The notes under the pieces are model-generated. The model made no database searches and was not told where the DNA came from. It saw nothing but the letters and a program-made list of their open reading frames with translations. From the NCBI GenBank assembly GCA_964510065.1, contig CAZEAC010000133.1:1-6751 (forward strand): a stretch of DNA of 6,751 nt, written 5' to 3'. Of the stretch, positions 6,022 to 6,751 are shown one piece after another (the stretch's first letter is position 1; each line of letters begins with the position of its first letter). Source of the DNA: CAZEAC01 sp964510065. Its GTDB lineage: Bacteria; Bdellovibrionota_C; UBA2361; CAIXSY01. The position numbers were made by a program, and so were the translations under genes.

Positions 6022-6751
6022 CTAAAAGTTAGACCCGATATCAAAATGAACTCGCACTGAGGGCTCACCGCTCCTTTCGTCCAGCGGATGACCGACATCG
6101 AATCCAAGCGGTCCGACTGGCGAAAGATAACGGAATCCAATACCGATACTTTCGCGGTAATCAGTGTACGAGTTGTCGAGACTACTTAAGAAAACATTTC
6201 CTGCGTCAAAGAAAGTATGCACTGAAAGGTCTTCGATCACGCGGTAGCGCAGCTCCAAATTCAGTGCGACAAATCGATCGCCTCCAAGAATCGAACCTTC
6301 CTCTCCGCGCGGGCCAAGAGAATTTTCACGAAATCCCCGTACCGTATTTCGACCTCCGAGATAAAACCTTTGCGAAATCGGGAGCTCATCGGTGTTGGCA
6401 AAGCCTCTGGCAAGGCCTCCGCTGAGACTCCAGGCGAGGCTCAGTTTGTTGGCGACAATCGGAAGCGGCATTATGACCGAGAATTTTGAGTCGAGCGAGA
6501 GGTAGTCAGCTTCGGAACCGATCGCCTCCGCCGAGTGACGCATCGTCGAACGGAAATTGTAGCCGCGCTCGGGAAGCACTGGGTTATCGCGTTCGTCGAT
6601 TTGCAGCGAAGCGTTTACATAACTCAAACGAACTGACCCAGTATCGAGTTCGGAAAGTATCGCGTCTTCCGAAACATTGTCGAGCACCTCGCCGGCAATG
6701 GTGTGGCCGAATGAGACGGTGACTTTCTCTGCGTACGTTCTATAGAGTGCC
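6022..6751 (-). CDS. Omp85-family (BamA/TamA-like) outer-membrane beta-barrel protein, C-terminal part
   Basis: The frame is open from the window edge, so the 5' end, including any POTRA domains, is missing; 242 residues are visible. Omp85 proteins insert or translocate other proteins at the outer membrane. Visible hallmarks: a barrel strand with D.RDNP.LPERGY, typical of the early barrel; FYLGGRNTVRGF with the signature VRGF motif (coding bases 6331-6342), found in the loop that folds into the barrel; a FFDAGNVF strand; the SPVGPLGFDVGHPLDER strand pair; and the terminal strand VHFDIGSNF ending in Phe, the usual C-terminal signal of outer-membrane barrels. Nothing suggests truncation at the C-terminus. 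An internal GTG at 6687 is not the real start because coding sequence continues upstream. BamA, TamA or another paralogue cannot be separated without the N-terminus. Confidence 0.93.
   Translation of the reverse strand, partial: ALYRTYAEKVTVSFGHTIAGEVLDNVSEDAILSELDTGSVRLSYVNASLQIDERDNPVLPERGYNFRSTMRHSAEAIGSEADYLSLDSKFSVIMPLPIVANKLSLAWSLSGGLARGFANTDELPISQRFYLGGRNTVRGFRENSLGPRGEEGSILGGDRFVALNLELRYRVIEDLSVHTFFDAGNVFLSSLDNSYTDYRESIGIGFRYLSPVGPLGFDVGHPLDERSGEPSVRVHFDIGSNF

Noticed and set aside
5901..6140. 79-codon minus-strand open frame across the end of the Omp85-like gene and the inverted repeat
   Set aside because: It overlaps the Omp85 C-terminus in another frame and ends inside a repeat; it is a shadow frame.

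Overview
The window most likely comes from a Gram-negative bacterium. It holds the C-terminal half of an Omp85-type outer-membrane beta-barrel protein and two other proteins with signal peptides or signal anchors. Base composition looks close to 50% GC by eye. A flagellar-hook-type domain suggests a lineage that has, or once had, flagella. A CACAGAGACACAGAG-type inverted repeat is a dispersed motif I recall from many unrelated phyla. None of this allows a firm taxonomic call.

Layout, left to right. Positions 83-3019 (minus) encode a 978-residue anchored protein whose C-terminus is a caspase-fold cysteine peptidase domain; the frame stops just after the catalytic Cys, but the -1 frame continues with plausible caspase-fold sequence to the window edge. 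Positions 3111-3473 (minus) hold what looks like a small disrupted protein gene, readable only across two frame changes, just upstream of the peptidase gene. Positions 3447-4274 (plus) encode a secreted protein that is essentially the D2 domain of the flagellar hook protein FlgE, without D0/D1; its annotated 5' part is questionable and contains a strong hairpin with an alternative pairing partner. Positions 4286-5713 (minus) encode an orphan 475-residue protein with a signal peptide, a Pro/Ala-rich linker and one transmembrane segment, converging on the hook-domain gene with an 11-base gap. Positions 5714-6021 contain no gene but hold a 34+34-base inverted repeat. Positions 6022-6751 (minus) encode the C-terminal 242 residues of a BamA/TamA-like Omp85 protein, whose start lies beyond the window.

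The common theme is the cell envelope: an outer-membrane barrel, two inner-membrane-anchored proteins with large presumably periplasmic domains, and one secreted hook-like domain. Whether they act together cannot be shown from sequence; the genes are not one operon, because the hook-domain gene is on the opposite strand. Frame breaks occur in two places (1-120 and 3323-3370), so either local gene decay or indel errors in the assembly must be considered before reading biology into the truncations.
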